From: Perkinsus olseni
Taxonomy: Eukaryota; Perkinsozoa; Perkinsida; Perkinsidae
Assembly (NCBI GenBank): GCA_013115135.1
Contig: JABANP010000397.1
Location: 1-50,789 of the forward strand
DNA length: 50,789 nt
Direction of reading: 5' to 3'
In this document: positions 50,505 through 50,789 of the stretch, piece after piece
How the letters are laid out: every line of letters begins with the position of its first letter
Position numbering within the stretch: the stretch's first letter is position 1
Program-made: the position numbers and the translations under genes
The notes under the pieces: model-generated
The model's database searches: none
What the model was told of the DNA's origin: nothing
The model's input: the letters and a program-made list of their open reading frames with translations, nothing else

Positions 50505-50789
50505 TGTACAAGAACCGACACTATTATCGTCATGATTTACATACACAATTATTACTGTCCCTTTTCAACACAACACAGCTTAGTGTGGCTAAGATTCATA
50601 TTCAATCTAGCTGTCGTTATTCAAGTACATGATTGACCAATACTGTCTGTGCTGTGAGGTGATTGTTATCATTTATTGTTCAAGGTTTATTCCCATTCGT
50701 ATAATCTCTCCTGCGTAATGTCTAATACCTCATTATACAGTGATACTATTCCGAGGCGGAAAGGTGGAGTCGAGTTGGCTAATTCTAGT
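50505..50789 (+). repeat. 3' LTR, or start of a tandem second copy (cut by the window end)
   Basis: Repeats 45234-45518, including the gag ATG (here at 50718). It follows a purine tract (ggtatggggg) at about 50492-50501. Whether this is a terminal LTR or the beginning of another full element in tandem cannot be decided inside the window. Confidence 0.85.

Larger units (their letters stand above)
45234..50789 (+). mobile_element. Ty3/gypsy-like LTR retrotransposon, truncated by the window end
   Basis: A direct repeat at 45234 and 50505 starts with TGTACAAGAACC. A purine-rich tract (ggtatggggg) ends three bases before the second copy, as expected of a 3' LTR. Between them run gag, protease, RNase H and integrase in the Ty3/gypsy order. 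The reverse transcriptase palm with its catalytic YxDD-type motif is missing. The coding region is split into at least three frames. With about one difference in the 285-286 visible repeat bases, the insertion or duplication is recent. The right end of the second LTR and the target duplication lie beyond the window. Confidence 0.85.

Overview
The window looks like nuclear DNA of a protist. The best guess is an alveolate close to Perkinsus, because many-intron housekeeping genes sit beside single-exon, signal-peptide-bearing gene families, LTR retroelements and MITEs. That assignment is inference: no marker in the window names the organism. Introns are GT-AG with one GC-AG, are 46 to about 520 bases long, and exons are 27 to 450 bases, so long open frames alone miss most of the conserved coding content.

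Layout. 1-4592 holds simple CGAGA-rich DNA, a long palindrome, one copy of a dispersed repeat and no convincing gene. 4593-5381 is a secreted protein of unknown function (family B). 7603-12484 (minus) is a 16-exon mitochondrial-type serine hydroxymethyltransferase, the clearest conserved enzyme here; its exons join in frame to 486 codons plus stop. 14230-14979 (minus) is the first member of a second secreted family (family A), defined by an ADYPxGCxGGPG motif followed by GSCxYxMRG. 17217-17892 (minus) is the 3' part of an ankyrin-repeat gene. 19964-20776 is a diverged family A member. 23139-23983 and 24957-26906 (both minus) and 29418-30466 (plus) are multi-exon genes of unknown function inferred from compatible splice phases. 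28577-29010 is a 30-bp satellite. 31743-32588 (minus, family A), 34266-35009 (plus, family B) and 37244-37984 (plus, family A) are intact secreted-protein genes. 38996-40560 carries arrays of a 15-bp GTAC-centred repeat. 41215-42836 (minus) is a family A gene split by an 807-bp hAT-type MITE. 44391-44747 (minus) is a family A pseudogene full of palindromes. From 45234 to the window end lies a Ty3/gypsy-like LTR retrotransposon.

Main point of interest. The MITE at 41783-42589 has an 8-bp target duplication and CAGAGTG termini and lies in an otherwise single-exon secreted-protein gene. A GT in one terminus and an AG in the opposite target duplication would remove it exactly in frame, adding only two codons. 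This looks like an intron caught soon after birth by transposon insertion. Other notable signals are the shared 15-bp GTAC periodicity at three loci, a retrotransposon lacking the RT palm but keeping RNase H and a DD35E integrase, and a direct repeat (putative LTR) that contains the gag start codon.

How the genes may relate. Families A and B encode predicted secreted proteins whose paralogs are interspersed on both strands over 40 kb with transposon debris between them. That suggests a birth-and-death cluster of exported proteins. SHMT is ordinary one-carbon metabolism and has no evident link to the cluster.
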